A stretch of DNA of 42,930 nt from Streptomyces scabichelini. GTDB taxonomy: Bacteria; Actinomycetota; Actinomycetes; Streptomycetales; Streptomycetaceae. Position 1 is the stretch's first letter. Every line of letters begins with the position of its first letter. Both the position numbers and the translations under genes were made by a program. The notes under the pieces were generated by a model. The model did no database searches and had not been told where the DNA came from. It worked only from the letters and a program-made list of their open reading frames with translations. This document shows, piece by piece, positions 40,522 through 42,930 of the stretch. Where the stretch lies: the NCBI RefSeq assembly GCF_011045015.1, contig NZ_JAAKZY010000080.1, forward strand, positions 1 through 42,930. The letters are read 5' to 3'.

Positions 40522-40547
40522 GCTCCGAACAGCGGCTCCGAACAGCG
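40522..40547. repeat. 13-bp tandem repeat upstream of the M23 gene
   Basis: GCTCCGAACAGCG occurs twice head to tail at 40522-40534 and 40535-40547, in the 151-bp gap between cydCD and the M23 gene. The M23 promoter must be in this gap. Confidence 0.6.
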
Positions 40548-40585
40548 GCCTGGTTCGCGGCACTTCAGGGGCGGCGGTCTCCCCG

Positions 40586-42930
40586 CTAAACAGCGTCGGC
40601 GAAGTCGGGTGCCGCCGCCAGGAGCTCCGTGGCGTCCTCCCGCTCCCGCATCTCCCGCAGCGGTCCGTCCACCGCTGCCAGTTCGCCGTACGGGCCCCGC
40701 TGCACCACACGCCCCTCCGCCAGCACGATCACCTCGTCCACGGCCTCCAGGCCCGCCAGCCGGTGCGTGATCAGGAGCGTCGTACGGCCCTCGGTCGCGG
40801 CGAGCAGATCGGTGGTGAGCGCGTCGGCCGTCGGAAGGTCGAGGTGCTCCGCGGGCTCGTCGAGGACGAGGACCGGGAAGTCCGCGAGCAGCGCGCGGGC
40901 CAGCGCGAGCCGCTGCCGCTGCCCGCCGGACAGCCACGCCCCGTGCTCGCCAATCAGCGTGTCGAGCCCGTCGGGCAGCCCGTCGGCCCAGTCGAGCAGC
41001 CGGGCCCGCTCGAGCGCGGCACGCAGTTCGGCCTCGGTCGCGTCCTTCCGGGCGAGCAGCAGGTTCTCGCGCACCGAGCTGTCGAAGAGGTGCGCGTCCT
41101 GCGCGCACAGCCCGACCAGACGCCGTACGTCGTCGCTGTCCAGGTCGTACGCGTCCACGCCACCCAGCGTGTACGTCCCCGCGTCAGCGTCCAGGAACCG
41201 CAGCAGCACCTGAGCGAGGGTCGTCTTGCCGGACCCGGACGGCCCGACGACGGCGACCCTGCGCCCCTGTTCGAGCGTCAGGTCGAGCCCGGCCAGCGCG
41301 TCCCGGTCCTGCCCGTGGTGGCGGGCGGACAGCCCCTGGAGGACGAGCGGGAACGGCGACGCCGGTGCCTCCCGCGGCCGCTCCGGTTCGCGTACGGGAT
41401 CGGGGGCGTCCAGAACCTCGTACACGCGCTCCGCGCTCTTGTGCACCCGCTGCCGGTACTGGACCGCCAGCGGCAGCCCCAGGACGGCCTCGAACGCGGC
41501 GAGCGGGGTGAGGACGACGACGGCCATCAGCACGCCGCTGAGGCGTCCGTCGGTGACCGCCTGGGCGCCGACCAGCGCGGTGGCCGCCACGGTGAGCCCG
41601 GAGATGAGGGCGGTGAGCCCGTCGCCGAGCGCGGTGGCGGTCGCGGTGCGCGATGCGATGCGGGTGAGCGCGGAGTCGGCCTGCCGCGCTTCGGCGGTAC
41701 GCGCGGGCAGCGCACCGGCGACCGTCAACTCGGCCGTCCCGGTGAGGAGATCGGCCACGCGGGTCGCGAGGACGCCGCGGGCGGGGGCCAGCCTGCGCTC
41801 CGCGCGGCGCGCGACGGCGCCGGTCACCAGGGGGACGCCGATCCCGGCGGCGAGCAGTCCGAGGGCGAGGGCGGCTCCGGCCTCGGGCAGCAGCCAGGCC
41901 GTGAACCCCACGGAGGCGGCGGACACGACGACCGCGGCCGAGGCGGGCAGCAACCAGCGCAGCCAGTAGTCCTGAAGTGCGTCGACATCGGCGACGAGCC
42001 GCGAGAGCAGGTCACCGCGCCGGGTGGTCCGCATCCCCGCGGGAGCGAGCCGTTCGAGCCGCCGGTACACGGCGACCCGGGTGTCGGCCAGCATCCGCAG
42101 CACGGCATCGTGCGACACCAGCCGCTCGGCATACCGGAAGACTGCCCGCCCGATCCCGAACGCCCGCGTGGCCGTCACGGCGACCATCAGATAGAGCACG
42201 GGCGGCTGCTGCGAGGCCCGCGAGATCAGCCACCCGGAGGTGGCCATCAGCCCGACGGCGCTCCCGAGCGCGAGACTGCCGAGCAGGAGAGCGAGCGCGA
42301 GCCGACCACGCCGGGGCCCGGCCATGGCGCGGACGCGCGCGAGGACACCGCCCCGCCCCTGCGGGGATACGGGCAGCTCCTTTGCCCCGGCCGTGGGCAC
42401 CGCCTGCGGTAGGCCGGTGCCGGACACACCTCCGGAGTCCACGGAACCGGATACCGCGACGGACTCACGGGGCTCCAGCCGCACCACCCGGTCCGCGACC
42501 CCCAGCAACGCCGGCCGATGCACCACGAGCAGCACCGTCCGCCCCACCGCCAAGCGCCGGACGGCCTCGACGACCTCGGCCTCGGTCTCCCCGTCCAGCG
42601 AAGCCGTCGGCTCGTCGAGCAGCAGCACGGGCCGGTCCGCGAGGAACGCCCGGGCCAGCGCGATCCGTTGCCGCTGCCCGGCGGACAGCCCGGCCCCGTC
42701 CTCACCGAGTACCGTCCGCATCCCGTCGGGCAGCGCGTCCACGAACTCGAGTGCGCCCGCGTCACCCAGCGCCTTCCGCACATCGGAGTCGTCGGCGTCG
42801 GGCCGCGCCAGCCGTACGTTCTCGGCGATGGACCCGGCGTACAGATGGGGCCGCTGCGGCACCCATGCCACACGCGAACGCCACTGCGTCAGGTCGGCCT
42901 CGGCGAGATCGACTCCCCCGATACCCACCC
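40586..42930 (-). CDS. cydCD: CydCD fused thiol-reductant ABC exporter (3' part)
   Basis: CydDC exports cysteine or glutathione and supports assembly of cytochrome bd. The visible 780 residues start inside the first ATPase domain (VAWVPQRPHLYAGSIAENV, LSAGQRQRIALARAF, LLLDEPTASLD), so the first membrane domain and Walker A are outside the window. A linker leads to the second membrane domain (about residues 205-500) and second ATPase (GPSGSGKTTLAQVLL, LSGGQRQRLALARAL, VLDEPAEHLD). The single-chain arrangement is typical of Streptomyces, where cydAB lies nearby. The frame is open to the window edge, hence partial. Confidence 0.95.
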   Translation of the reverse strand, partial: VGIGGVDLAEADLTQWRSRVAWVPQRPHLYAGSIAENVRLARPDADDSDVRKALGDAGALEFVDALPDGMRTVLGEDGAGLSAGQRQRIALARAFLADRPVLLLDEPTASLDGETEAEVVEAVRRLAVGRTVLLVVHRPALLGVADRVVRLEPRESVAVSGSVDSGGVSGTGLPQAVPTAGAKELPVSPQGRGGVLARVRAMAGPRRGRLALALLLGSLALGSAVGLMATSGWLISRASQQPPVLYLMVAVTATRAFGIGRAVFRYAERLVSHDAVLRMLADTRVAVYRRLERLAPAGMRTTRRGDLLSRLVADVDALQDYWLRWLLPASAAVVVSAASVGFTAWLLPEAGAALALGLLAAGIGVPLVTGAVARRAERRLAPARGVLATRVADLLTGTAELTVAGALPARTAEARQADSALTRIASRTATATALGDGLTALISGLTVAATALVGAQAVTDGRLSGVLMAVVVLTPLAAFEAVLGLPLAVQYRQRVHKSAERVYEVLDAPDPVREPERPREAPASPFPLVLQGLSARHHGQDRDALAGLDLTLEQGRRVAVVGPSGSGKTTLAQVLLRFLDADAGTYTLGGVDAYDLDSDDVRRLVGLCAQDAHLFDSSVRENLLLARKDATEAELRAALERARLLDWADGLPDGLDTLIGEHGAWLSGGQRQRLALARALLADFPVLVLDEPAEHLDLPTADALTTDLLAATEGRTTLLITHRLAGLEAVDEVIVLAEGRVVQRGPYGELAAVDGPLREMREREDATELLAAAPDFADAV

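Noticed and set aside
40112..42412. Plus-strand open frame of about 766 codons over cydCD and the M23 gene
   Set aside because: It overlaps the ABC exporter motifs on the other strand and shows only Arg/Gly/Pro-rich text.
1..42930. CRISPR arrays, rRNA genes or complete insertion sequences
   Set aside because: No evenly spaced direct repeats with unique spacers, no rRNA motifs and no transposase were seen.

Overview
The window looks like a piece of a Streptomyces chromosome, from the core near the replication origin. The evidence is very high G+C with strong third-position GC bias, several apparently leaderless genes with a TANNNT box 6-7 nt before the start, and a typical actinobacterial gene set: serS-pheA, copper genes plus efeB, fused cydCD, a MocR regulator, RsbW-like ATPases and a SpoIIE-type phosphatase. 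A perfect parS core, a near-parS and several clusters of DnaA boxes fit a position close to oriC, where such sites concentrate in Streptomyces. Species cannot be told from sequence alone.

Left accessory region (1-6379). A tRNA-Ser(UGA) gene (6293-6379, minus) is intact. Its 3' half is repeated at 1506-1553 with 48 identical bases. The two copies bracket a 4.8-kb integrated element holding a secreted Cys protein, a perfect parS core, a 171-bp imperfect inverted repeat, a YdcF-like protein, a UTRA-only regulator with a cluster of TGTAGCGG operators, an excisionase gene broken by one extra C, and a tyrosine integrase broken by an in-frame amber codon just before its active-site block. Arm-type repeats with an 11-bp period lie beside both att copies. 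A second, inverted set brackets the left copy, which hints at an older or tandem element. Further left are a 5'-truncated methyltransferase and a hypothetical gene.

Core region (6380-42930). Next come an HtrA-like membrane protease, a glycerophosphodiester phosphodiesterase, an anti-sigma-like ATPase, a SEC-C protein, a secreted protein and a primase/polymerase-like protein. They are followed by a GAF-SpoIIE phosphatase with an altered metal motif, aminopeptidase P, a MocR regulator with an MFS transporter, and a CitG-like enzyme. A second ATPase precedes a compact metal block (membrane protein, YcnI, Sco1, PCuAC, CopC-CopD fusion, EfeB), which probably handles extracytoplasmic copper for cytochrome oxidase and iron/heme. 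After it lie pheA, a DnaA-box-rich intergenic region, serS, a HAD phosphatase, and a four-gene operon of two ABC-2 ATPase/permease pairs. The rest is an alpha/beta-hydrolase-SDR fusion, kptA, an LLM-type oxidoreductase, a second HAD phosphatase, an M23 peptidase and the 3' part of cydCD, which runs off the right edge.

Most of the core is ordinary. The most unusual material is the decaying tRNA-Ser element carrying parS, its layered att-arm architecture, and the DnaA-box clusters.
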